From NCBI GenBank assembly GCA_046318415.1, contig JBKCUK010000012.1:1-64000 (forward strand): DNA of 64,000 nucleotides, read 5' to 3'. This DNA comes from JBKCUK01 sp046318415. Its GTDB lineage: Bacteria > Pseudomonadota > Alphaproteobacteria > Caedimonadales > Caedimonadaceae. Each line of letters opens with the position of its first letter. The stretch's first letter is position 1. Of the stretch, positions 25,140 through 32,284 are shown in pieces. The notes beneath the pieces are model-generated. The model was not told where the DNA came from, ran no database searches, and worked only from the letters and a program-made list of their open reading frames with translations. The position numbers and the translations under genes were made by a program.

Positions 25140-25961
25140 TTAAATTTTGTCTGCGCGCCCTGTCTCATCCCATTCTTTGCCATGAAACCTCAGCCATTGG
25201 CTGAGAAGCGTCATCATCATGGGGTGGGCTTCATGAGCTGCCCCATCTGAAGATGTCGCAATCTTGATGAGGGTGGCGCTTTGATCCTTTAGCCTTAAAT
25301 GCGCGCTGGCCACGATTTGGGTGCCGTAAGCAAGCACCAGGTGCGCCGCATCAACCCCGTGAGGCAATGGATCAGAGGTTGGGTTGCCTTGCAAAAGGTG
25401 ATAGTGGTGCCACTCGTCATGGTGCATGCAGAAAGTCAACATCCAGTCCTGGAATCCAGCCTCATTGAGGACTTTCTTAATGAAGGCGTCCTTGCCCAGG
25501 TTATAGCCTGAGAATTGTCCAGGTCTTTTTTCGTGGGATCGGGGTTCCTGGATCAGCGACAGCTTTAAACTCCCGTACGCATCCCTGAGTGTGGTTGAGG
25601 CTCGTAAGGCATCCCGGAACGTCAGATTCAGCCTAATAAAGCCGTGGTCTTTCTCGCAGACGTGCAGGTTCACTTTGCACGCCGGGCTATTCCTTGAGTA
25701 ATAAAAACGCAGCGGCACATTCAGCTCGCCTTTAAAAACATAGCCGTGGCCTTGAAGCTGAAGGCTTTGTTTAAGGTCATCCACCACCAGTAAGATATCG
25801 ATGTCCTCCTTGGCCGAGAGTCCAGGAATCGAGGTCGAGCCGATGTGGTGCACCGCAAGATAATGGCGCCCAAGGAGATTTTGAAGCGCGTCAGCCTGTT
25901 CTGTAAACAGTTTTGGCCACATGGGGTTATAGGGATGGATGTGAATTTGTTTTGCTATCAT
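25140..25961 (-). CDS. GrpB-family protein with a C-terminally truncated GNAT domain
   Basis: About 273 residues from the ATG at 25961 (MIAKQIHIHPYNPMW), the typical GrpB start; upstream codons to 26066 are in frame but do not look like protein. The GrpB part, a nucleotidyltransferase-like fold, has VHHIGSTSIPGLSAKEDIDI with the G-S-T-S-x-P-G and D-x-D motifs, and LHVCEKDHGFIRLNLTFRD. From about 175 there is GNAT-like sequence (DEWHHYHLLQ, LAYGTQIVASAHLRL, MMMTLLSQWLRFHGK). GrpB-GNAT fusions are known in intracellular bacteria such as Legionella, from memory. Here the acetyl-CoA loop reads ATSSDGAAHEAH rather than the usual R-x-x-G-x-G, and the final FYxKxGF region is missing, so the acetyltransferase is probably dead. 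Confidence 0.72.
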   Translation of the reverse strand: MIAKQIHIHPYNPMWPKLFTEQADALQNLLGRHYLAVHHIGSTSIPGLSAKEDIDILLVVDDLKQSLQLQGHGYVFKGELNVPLRFYYSRNSPACKVNLHVCEKDHGFIRLNLTFRDALRASTTLRDAYGSLKLSLIQEPRSHEKRPGQFSGYNLGKDAFIKKVLNEAGFQDWMLTFCMHHDEWHHYHLLQGNPTSDPLPHGVDAAHLVLAYGTQIVASAHLRLKDQSATLIKIATSSDGAAHEAHPMMMTLLSQWLRFHGKEWDETGRADKI

Positions 25962-26177
25962 TGAATTCTTCAATCCCCTAACAACTGTGCCTCCAGTAGT
26001 GATTTTACAAAGCATGATCTTAAGAGGTTTTGCAACAATTTTTCCAAAATGATAAAGATCGCGCAATCTTCAAATGTCAAAGGAATTACCCCAAATGCAG
26101 TCCCGTAATCTGGCCCTCTGCTTCCCCATGACTTCGCATCCTCTACAAGCGCAACAGTCTACGACGCCGACTTTCCG

Positions 26178-26420
26178 GTGCTTTCCATGAAGCGCGCGGG
26201 GGTCGTAGTTTCACCCTTGGGTTATGCGCCCCTCAATAATGGTGAAGTGCTGGACAATCTTCTGCCCCATGATTTTGTTTCATGGGATCAGTTTACTGCC
26301 CATCTGAGTAGGAGTGCCATTTTTGGTTTCAAATGTGCTTATCATCCGGATGCTGCGGCAAAATCCATGAAAGATTTAGAGGCATTTCTTTCTAAGTTTG
26401 GTTCAATGGGGAAGCTGTAG
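26178..26420 (+). CDS. Small orphan frame, possibly a gene fragment
   Basis: 80 codons from a GTG at 26178, or 77 from an ATG at 26187; neither has a ribosome site. The same frame stays open upstream back to 26109 without a start codon and reads like protein (PLLPHDFASS, VYDADFPVLSMKRAGVVVSP). The element LLPHDF appears twice, near 26115 and 26265. This looks like a 5'-truncated gene. There is no family I recognise; the AGVVVSPLGYAP segment vaguely recalls HAD-type phosphatases, but that is too weak to use. Confidence 0.35.
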   Translation: MLSMKRAGVVVSPLGYAPLNNGEVLDNLLPHDFVSWDQFTAHLSRSAIFGFKCAYHPDAAAKSMKDLEAFLSKFGSMGKL

Positions 26421-26528
26421 GCCGAATCATGTTCGGCCCTGCCCTCATGGGAAGGGTGGCGTGGCCAACTTTTTTTTAAATAACTCTCGACAAGGGCGGA
26501 GATCTTTGGTAGATCTCCTTCTGTCTTC

Positions 26529-26604
<76 letters not shown>

Positions 26605-26636
26605 CCCTTCCCGAAATATGACAAGTTCCACAACGC

Positions 26637-27095
26637 CTAGAGCTTTTCCTTCTTTTGCTTATTGATTTGGTCTAGAGTCGTTTGAACTGAACGCTCACAA
26701 TGACTTTTGTAAGCATCGATCTCGTCTATGACATCTTTCCTTGTTTTCGCATCGACTACTGTGATGCCGGCGATCTTTTTCATAACCACGTCCTGTTGCT
26801 TACGATTGTAATCCTCGATTTCAGTAAGCGTCTTTTTGAATTTTGATTGGGTTAGAAAATAGGGATCCCGCTTGATGATATTCAAGAGCGCACTTGGCGA
26901 TAGGCGCGAAGGGAGAGTTTTCGAAGCCTGTGTCAGGTTATCAACTTTGGTTTTACATTCTTTGATCACACTTTCGAGTGCTTGAGCAAAAACTGTTTTG
27001 GCTTGGTTGGGTGTTGATGTATGGGTGTCAATGGCTGTCTCTGCGTAGGTATGGCCCGTGATCAGTAAGGCTGCAATAAAACTTTTCTTAATCAT
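26637..27095 (-). CDS. Tandem two-cysteine secreted protein, member 3
   Basis: About 152 residues from the ATG at 27095, chosen for the GGGAGGAATGAC ribosome site; an upstream ATG would spoil the signal peptide. Signal peptide MIKKSFIAALLITGHTYA. The mature part is helical and lysine-rich, with two cysteines, C47 (VIKECKTKVDNL) and C133 (YKSHCERSVQTTLDQINKQ), 86 residues apart. It shares with the next gene DPYFLTQSKF (against DPFFLTPEKF), an aligned helix ending in KKIAGI/KKIIDGI, and the C-terminal cysteine helix. Likely a periplasmic or exported helical hairpin closed by a disulfide. I do not recognise the family. It is third of three tandem relatives on this strand. Confidence 0.8.
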   Translation of the reverse strand: MIKKSFIAALLITGHTYAETAIDTHTSTPNQAKTVFAQALESVIKECKTKVDNLTQASKTLPSRLSPSALLNIIKRDPYFLTQSKFKKTLTEIEDYNRKQQDVVMKKIAGITVVDAKTRKDVIDEIDAYKSHCERSVQTTLDQINKQKKEKL

Positions 27096-27188
27096 GTCAT
27101 TCCTCCCAAATATTAACATTTAACAATTATTGTTTTTATTTTTTTTGAATAAATTAGTGTCCATATTGTATCTTAAAATATAATTCTC

Positions 27189-27635
27189 TCATTTTTTATT
27201 CTTTAGTTTCGATCCGCTTTGTTTTTCAAGTTGTTCAATGGTCACGCGCACGGTTTTTTCACAATTGCCGCGGTATAGATCAAGCTTTTCGGTAAATTTG
27301 GCGAGGGTTTTTTGATTCTTGGCTTTTTGGATGCCGTCGATGATTTTTTTAATGTCTTTTAGTTGTTCCGAATTGTTTGCTTTCAATTGAGATAATCGTG
27401 TTTCAAATTTTTCTGGGGTTAAGAAGAACGGATCAGATGCATACTTTTTTTGTTGTTTGTTGGGGTTTATGGTCAAAAGCTGGCGATGGTTTTCCAATTG
27501 ATTGACGCGTTCTGTGCAGGTCCGCATGGCTTCTACCATGGCGTTGGTTAGCCCCTTTTTCTCTTGCGCAACCTCGGACGCGTGAAGCATGAGCGGTGTG
27601 ACCCATAAGGTCATCAAAATTGTGATTGTTTTCAT
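27189..27635 (-). CDS. Tandem two-cysteine secreted protein, member 2
   Basis: 148 residues. Signal peptide MKTITILMTLWVTPLMLHA, strong ribosome site (GGAGGAAGG). Cysteines C40 (MRTCTERVNQLENH) and C125 (YRGNCEKTVRVTIEQLEKQ) are 85 residues apart, matching member 3. The motif DPFFLTPEKFETRLSQL lies between them. Rich in Lys, Gln and Asn; predicted mostly helical; ends in a basic tail (KLKNKK). Unknown function. Spacing to its neighbours is 22 and 93 bases, so the three could be co-transcribed, although the AT-rich 93-base gap could carry its own signals. Confidence 0.8.
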   Translation of the reverse strand: MKTITILMTLWVTPLMLHASEVAQEKKGLTNAMVEAMRTCTERVNQLENHRQLLTINPNKQQKKYASDPFFLTPEKFETRLSQLKANNSEQLKDIKKIIDGIQKAKNQKTLAKFTEKLDLYRGNCEKTVRVTIEQLEKQSGSKLKNKK

Positions 27636-27657
27636 CTATCCTTCCTCCATTCAGGGA

Positions 27658-28089
27658 TTAATGACCTGTTTTGATGATTTTGTTATTTTTGCGTTCCATT
27701 CTGATTTTTTGATACTCGGCTTCATAACGATCCAGCTGGGCACGCGTGTCTTGATAAAGCAGGTCGCAGGTTTCTGCATAGTGTTTGATTTGGTCCGTAT
27801 GTGTTGAGCTGGAGGTATTTGATTCAATTTTCTCCGCCTCAACGCGTATCTTCTGTTCCACTGCATCCAGTGACACATTTGGCTTTAGCGCGGCACTAAG
27901 ATGTTGCTGAGATCGCTCCTTCTCAAGCTGTGCCTGTTTTTCTCTAAGGATATTGATCTTTTTCTTACAACTTGCTTTTGCATCGTTCAGTTGATGCGTA
28001 AGGAATGTGGGTTTGGGCAGTTGATTTGAAGCATTTACTGCAGAAAAAATTGACAAAAGCAAAATAGATGCGGTAAAAATCCTATGCAT
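27658..28089 (-). CDS. Tandem two-cysteine secreted protein, member 1
   Basis: 143 residues. Signal peptide MHRIFTASILLLSIFSAVNA. C41 lies in DAKASCKKKINILREKQ and C108 in HYAETCDLLYQDTRAQLDRY, 67 residues apart; the pattern cysteine, then basic residues, then I/V-N-x-L is shared with members 2 and 3, as is a Y-x-x-x-C near the second cysteine. The central DPxFLT motif is missing, so this copy is more divergent. Strongly charged and helical, ending in a basic tail (KNNKIIKTGH). Unknown function. First of the tandem set. Confidence 0.77.
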   Translation of the reverse strand: MHRIFTASILLLSIFSAVNASNQLPKPTFLTHQLNDAKASCKKKINILREKQAQLEKERSQQHLSAALKPNVSLDAVEQKIRVEAEKIESNTSSSTHTDQIKHYAETCDLLYQDTRAQLDRYEAEYQKIRMERKNNKIIKTGH

Positions 28090-28203
28090 TTATTTCGAAT
28101 CCTGCGTGCAAAGCATCATAAAAACAAAATAACAGCTATTTATTAATTTTCAGATAACGGGTTTTTATTTTGAATATTTTATTTGTATATTTACAAGAAT
28201 ATT

Positions 28204-28229
28204 CCGGCAAGACTATGAAATCTTGCCGG
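28204..28229 (-). terminator. Probable lysS terminator
   Basis: Perfect 9-base stem CCGGCAAGA / TCTTGCCGG with an 8-base loop, followed on the minus strand by AT-rich sequence rather than a pure T-tract. It lies 24 bases after the lysS stop. Confidence 0.6.
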
Positions 28230-28252
28230 TTAATAGGGGGATGTTTGAATGA

Positions 28253-29758
28253 TTAGGACTTTGAACGCATGGTGGGGAAAGCGATCACGTCGCGAATACT
28301 GCTGGCGTTAGTCAGCAACATGCACAGCCGGTCGATGCCAATCCCAAGCCCACCTGTGGGCGGAAGCCCGTATTCAAGGGCCGTGACGAAGTCTTCATCC
28401 ATCTGGTGGGCTTCATCATCGCCCTTATCCCGCTGCACGGTTTGCGCATGGAAGCGCTGCCATTGATCAATGGGGTCGGAAAGCTCGGAAAATCCATTGG
28501 CGATTTCCCAGGTGTTTGCAAAGCTCTCGAAACGCTCGGTCAGCCTTGGGTCCGTCTTGTGCACCTTGGCGAGGGGGGAAATATCTCGGGGCAGGTCTGT
28601 GACGTGGGTGGGTTGAATCAGGGTGGGTTCAACTTTCTCGGCGAACACAGCCTCGATGACCTGGCCCCAGTTGGCGTGGGGTGGTGTCGAAATACCAATG
28701 GCTTTAGCCGCCGTACGTGCTTCTTCTGGGGAGTGAATCGCGAGAAAATCAATGCCTGAATGCTCTCTTACCAGGTCAACCATCGAGCGGCGCTGCCAAG
28801 GGCCGGCAAAGTTCAATTGGCGCTCGCCATAGCTGAACTCAAGGGTGCCAAAGACTTGCTGGGCGATGGTTTGCACCAGCTTTTCGGTGAGATTCATCAT
28901 GTCATCGGCGTCCGCATAGGCCCAATACATCTCCACCATGGTGAATTCGGGATTGTGGCGGGTGGAGATCCCCTCGTTGCGAAAGCAACGGTTGAGCTCG
29001 TAGACCTTATCGGCAAGACCGCCGACAATGAGGCGCTTTAAAAATAGCTCGGGCGCAATGCGCAGGTAAAGATCCATATCAAGGGTATTATGGTGGGTGA
29101 CGAAGGGCCTTGCCGCCGCACCCCCTGCGATGGTCTGCAACATGGGGGTCTCAACTTCCATGAACCCCTGGCTGTTGAGGGTGTCCCGAAGGGATCGAAT
29201 CAGCTGGGACCTGGCGCGAAGGCGCTCTCTTGATTCAGCATTGGCAATCAAATCTAAATAGCGCTGCCGGTATTTGGTCTCTTGATCGGCAAGGCCATGG
29301 AATTTCTCTGGCGGGGGCAGGGTGGCCTTGGACAGCAGGGTCAGGGACCTCGCGTCCACCGTCAGCTCGCCCCGCTTGGTCCGGCGAACCAGGCCTTCCA
29401 CACCAAGGATATCGCCCAAGTCCAAGAGGGGTAGCAAAGCCTTTGCTTGGTCGTCCAGGTGATCCGCATGGCAAAAGACCTGAAGCTTTGTATAGGGGTC
29501 GGTGAGATCGATAAAAAGACCACTATTGCGTATGGAGGCAATGCGTCCAGCAATTACAGTGGAGTCTTGCGTTTCTTGGCCTGCTTCGAGACTTTCATAA
29601 TGCTGATGAAGCTCAGTAAGTTCACGACTTTTTTTAAAGGTTGCTGGATAGGGATTGATGCCCATGTCCAAAAGCTGTTGCAGCTTTTTAAGTCGAACGG
29701 CCCGAAAGTCGTTGTCTTCTTCGGCACGGAAGGTTTCAATATGAAAATGATCTTGCAT
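28253..29758 (-). CDS. lysS: Lysyl-tRNA synthetase, class II
   Basis: 501 residues. It charges tRNA-Lys. The N-terminal OB-fold anticodon domain has VIAGRIASIRNSGLFIDL. The class II catalytic core shows motif 1 (FMEVETPMLQTIAGGAAARP), motif 2 (FRNEGISTRHNPEFTMVEMY) and motif 3 (GLGIGIDRLCMLLTN), ending VIAFPTMR. Complete. The tRNA-Lys gene lies nearby on the opposite strand. The start at 29758 (MQDHFHIETF) is preceded by an AT-rich leader. Confidence 0.97.
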   Translation of the reverse strand: MQDHFHIETFRAEEDNDFRAVRLKKLQQLLDMGINPYPATFKKSRELTELHQHYESLEAGQETQDSTVIAGRIASIRNSGLFIDLTDPYTKLQVFCHADHLDDQAKALLPLLDLGDILGVEGLVRRTKRGELTVDARSLTLLSKATLPPPEKFHGLADQETKYRQRYLDLIANAESRERLRARSQLIRSLRDTLNSQGFMEVETPMLQTIAGGAAARPFVTHHNTLDMDLYLRIAPELFLKRLIVGGLADKVYELNRCFRNEGISTRHNPEFTMVEMYWAYADADDMMNLTEKLVQTIAQQVFGTLEFSYGERQLNFAGPWQRRSMVDLVREHSGIDFLAIHSPEEARTAAKAIGISTPPHANWGQVIEAVFAEKVEPTLIQPTHVTDLPRDISPLAKVHKTDPRLTERFESFANTWEIANGFSELSDPIDQWQRFHAQTVQRDKGDDEAHQMDEDFVTALEYGLPPTGGLGIGIDRLCMLLTNASSIRDVIAFPTMRSKS

Positions 29759-29857
29759 GGGTCTTCCAAATGTATGATCAATAATAATGGCATGTTTTGC
29801 TTATTCCATGACTAAGATCAAAGCGTCAAGGCTATTCCACCATAAAGAGGGGACACC

Positions 29858-30856
29858 ATGCTGAAAAGAAACTGGTTACTGGGACTCATTATTAGTCTGA
29901 TCTTGCCTGCATCATGGTTGCAGGCGACCCAAATCAACAAAGTCACTACCAGCGATGGCATGAAGGTGCGCGTTGCATACAAGAAAGCCACCTCTGGGAA
30001 AGCTGATGCGACACTTGTTTTGCTTCAGGGGCGGGCCTCTTTTATCGAAAAGCATAACGAACTAATCGGTGACCTGACGCAGATGGGGTATGATGTATGG
30101 ACCTTTGACTGGCGTGGTCAGGGCGGCTCTGATCGCTTGCTGGATCATCCACAAAAAAATCATATCGAAAACTTTGATCATTATCTGCAAGACATGCACG
30201 AGATTATGCAGCAAGTAGTGAAGCCCAAGACAAATAAGCCCATTGTCTTGCTGGGCCAATCCCTTGGGGGACATCTGGCCTTGCGTTACGCTTACGCTTA
30301 TCCCGAAGACGTGCAAGGGGTGATTTTAGCTGCGCCCATGATGGATGTGGTGACTAAGCCTTTTCCGAAGCCCTTAGCTCGCTGGATTGTGGGGTCCCTT
30401 ACCGCCCTTGGTTATGGGGATGCTTATGCGCCAGGTTACGGCGACTTTGTGCCTGGAAGATCTAAGTTTGAGAATAATACAACCACCAACGACTATGCCC
30501 GCTGGCACCGCCAGCAAGCTTTGTGCGAGAAAAACATGCACCTCACCTGCGGCGGGCCCACCAACGCCTGGGTGCATGCCGCCATGCAATCCATGGACTT
30601 CTTGAATCGACCCGAAGTGTTGTCCGCCATCAAGGTACCGGTTTTGTGGGTCACGGCCGGACAAGATCGGGTTGTGGATACCCACCAGGATGCCGAGTTA
30701 TGCCGTCTGATGCAGAACTGCCGCCAAGTAACGTTCGACTCAAGCCGTCATAATATTTTGATGGAAGTGGATGAGGTGCGCGGTGCGTTCTTAAAAGAAA
30801 TCAAGAATTTCAAGGATCATGTCACACCTGCTCAAAGCATCCAAGCACAGCAATAA
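29858..30856 (+). CDS. Secreted alpha/beta hydrolase (lysophospholipase / monoacylglycerol lipase-like)
   Basis: 332 residues. A Sec signal peptide (LLGLIISLILPASWLQA) precedes an alpha/beta hydrolase fold of the PldB / Hydrolase_4 type: YDVWTFDWRGQGGSDR, nucleophile elbow VLLGQSLGGHLAL (serine near residue 130), VLWVTAGQDRVVD with the acidic residue, and the catalytic histidine in DSSRHNILME. Relatives hydrolyse lysophospholipids or monoacylglycerols. The signal peptide places it in the periplasm or outside the cell, unlike the mostly cytoplasmic E. coli PldB, so it could act on host lipids; that is inference. Two cysteines in the lid region (LCEKNMHLTC) could form a disulfide. Single gene, followed by a repeat island. 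Confidence 0.85.
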   Translation: MLKRNWLLGLIISLILPASWLQATQINKVTTSDGMKVRVAYKKATSGKADATLVLLQGRASFIEKHNELIGDLTQMGYDVWTFDWRGQGGSDRLLDHPQKNHIENFDHYLQDMHEIMQQVVKPKTNKPIVLLGQSLGGHLALRYAYAYPEDVQGVILAAPMMDVVTKPFPKPLARWIVGSLTALGYGDAYAPGYGDFVPGRSKFENNTTTNDYARWHRQQALCEKNMHLTCGGPTNAWVHAAMQSMDFLNRPEVLSAIKVPVLWVTAGQDRVVDTHQDAELCRLMQNCRQVTFDSSRHNILMEVDEVRGAFLKEIKNFKDHVTPAQSIQAQQ

Positions 30857-31159
30857 ACCGTTTCGGCGGCCATGGTAGAAGGCGGATGATGGAAGTGGAG
30901 AATGATTTCACGGCTTCGTCATCCGCGAAGGGTCATCCCCCCGTCATCGCGCACCCAGCACCTCCGCCCACGTCATCGCGAGCGAGGGGATCGAGCGCGG
31001 CGATTCAGGCTGTTGGTGAATGGATCCCCGCTTTCACGGGGATGATAACGGTGCGGTTGGAACACTCAAACGCTTACCATGAATTCCGGTACGTTTATTG
31101 ACGCACCCTGAGGCTCTATCTGTCCACCGAGTTCCTTTGCTGCCATCTCTGCATACTCC

Positions 31160-31269
31160 CGTCATGCCCGCGAAGGCGGGGATCCAGTTCTGTCTCCTAG
31201 TGCATGATCCAGCGGTGAAGATGGCGTGCATCCATGGATTGCCACGTCGCTGATGCCCCTCGCAATGAC
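31160..31269. repeat. Dispersed repeat, copy 3 (about 110 bases)
   Basis: It starts CGTCATGCCCGCGAAGGCGG and ends CCTCGCAATGACA, so its ends are roughly inverted (GTCAT...ATGAC). It shares GGCGGGGATCC, CGGTGAAG and TCCATGGATTGCCACG blocks in the same order with 12803-12876 and 13431-13540 but is more divergent. Confidence 0.75.
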
Positions 31270-31611
31270 AAAATGGGCGATAGCGCATTCATCCTGAGTA
31301 CATCTGTGCAGGCCATCACTTGCCCAGCGCCACAAATCTCGTCATGGTGTGACTAGCACCTCCACCCCCCGTCATCGCGAGCGAGGGGATTAAGCGTGGC
31401 GATTCAGACTGTTTTTTCTCCCGAGCTAGAATAAACCAGGTGAACTGTAGTTATCCACGCGCGTGGCGATTCAGGCTGTTTTGAACCTTTCAGGTCGAGA
31501 CAGCGTCATGCAAAAGGAATGGGCAGTATCAAAAAAATGAACAAAATCAATACTTTTTACTTCAGCGACCACCTCTTCTAAAAAACCTTGTTCTCGCTCC
31601 CCGTTTACCCT

Positions 31612-31674
31612 TCATTCATTTTTAGTGCGCAAGATGGTATGGGTGGAAAACATGCTGCGCAGCAGTGAAGACAT
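31612..31674 (-). pseudogene. Gene-end scrap encoding a 20-residue ILRTKNE tail, copy A
   Basis: On the minus strand this reads MSSLLRSMFSTHTILRTKNE then stop. It aligns with the frame at 31899-31958 (MSLLRGTFSTNTILRTKNE) and with the end of the remnant at 13258 (FNNTMVRLKDE), including the exact place of the stop. It is probably the 3' end of a degraded gene; no ribosome site is seen. Confidence 0.4.
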
Positions 31675-31707
31675 CGGTAAGAATAGCAATGCCTCACTTT
31701 ATCGGGT

Positions 31708-31800
31708 GCTTACCCAGCAGTGCACTCACCCAATAACGCCCCTACCCAGCTGCGCACTCGCCCATGCCCATGCACTTACTCGGCAGCGCACTCGCCCCTT
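31708..31800. repeat. Degenerate short repeats around GCACTCRCCC
   Basis: Three clear units of the type CAGCNGYGCACTCRCCC, near 31720, 31750 and 31785, with shorter variants (GTGCTTACCC, TGCACTTAC) between and just after them. The spacing is irregular. Low-complexity, C-rich and not evidently coding. Confidence 0.55.
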
Positions 31801-31898
31801 CTGCACAGCCAATCCTCGCTAAAATTGAGTTCTGCACTTACCCCTGTACCGCCAACCCTTACAACGCCACATTCTCTCCTGCCGCTCTCATTAACCCT

Positions 31899-31958
31899 TC
31901 ATTCATTTTTAGTGCGCAAGATGGTATTGGTGGAGAAGGTGCCGCGCAGCAGCGACAT
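31899..31958 (-). pseudogene. Gene-end scrap encoding a 19-residue ILRTKNE tail, copy B
   Basis: Minus-strand frame MSLLRGTFSTNTILRTKNE then stop, preceded closely by an in-frame TGA. The surrounding DNA repeats 31608-31665 over about 57 bases with few differences. See copy A for the shared ending. Confidence 0.4.
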
Positions 31959-32203
31959 ATACAATCAGCGGTACTAGCGGCGCTAGCGCCATTGGCGTCT
32001 CTAGTGCCACCTGTGAGTTCATGAAGAACGGCGACCCCGCAGCGCTTGTGAGAAATAACACCCCCAATCAAAACCCCAACGCCTGGCCGAGGACAGACCA
32101 AAATTTCGTCATAGGCAAGGCCCGTCTCAATAGCCTAGAGCTTTGAAATACCCGATTGTCTCCTTTTTTACGGCGCCCCGAGGGTAATAGGGCTGGGCTT
32201 TGG

Positions 32204-32222
32204 AAAAAAGAGGGCCCTCTTC
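32204..32222 (-). terminator. Probable motB terminator
   Basis: On the minus strand, AAGAGGGCCCTCTT folds into a short stem with a GGCC loop and runs into six T residues. It lies about 60 bases after the motB stop. Confidence 0.5.
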
Positions 32223-32284
32223 TGCGGGCAAGGGACTGATGGCGTCGGTGTTAAGGATGTCAGGACTGTTAAAACGTTATACCT

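Larger units (their letters stand above)
30857..32203. repeat. Second repeat island without genes
   Basis: About 1.35 kb. It holds GTCATCGCGAGCGAGGGGAT units (30962 and 31368, both followed by a GGCGATTCAGRCTGTT segment), a hairpin ATCCCCG...CGGGGAT near 31023-31042, a 110-base dispersed element (31160-31269), GCACTCGCCC-type short repeats (31708-31800) and two copies of a 57-base repeat carrying tiny frames. Apparent open frames here overlap one another and have repeat-derived composition. I see no supportable intact gene. Confidence 0.7.

Noticed and set aside
31700..31810. CRISPR array
   Set aside because: The short repeats are irregular in length, spacing and sequence, with no constant repeat, no unique spacers of fixed length and no cas genes nearby.
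31625..32101. Overlapping short frames in the GCACTCGCCC-repeat region
   Set aside because: Frames on both strands with Pro/Thr/Ser low-complexity translations, produced by the repeat composition.
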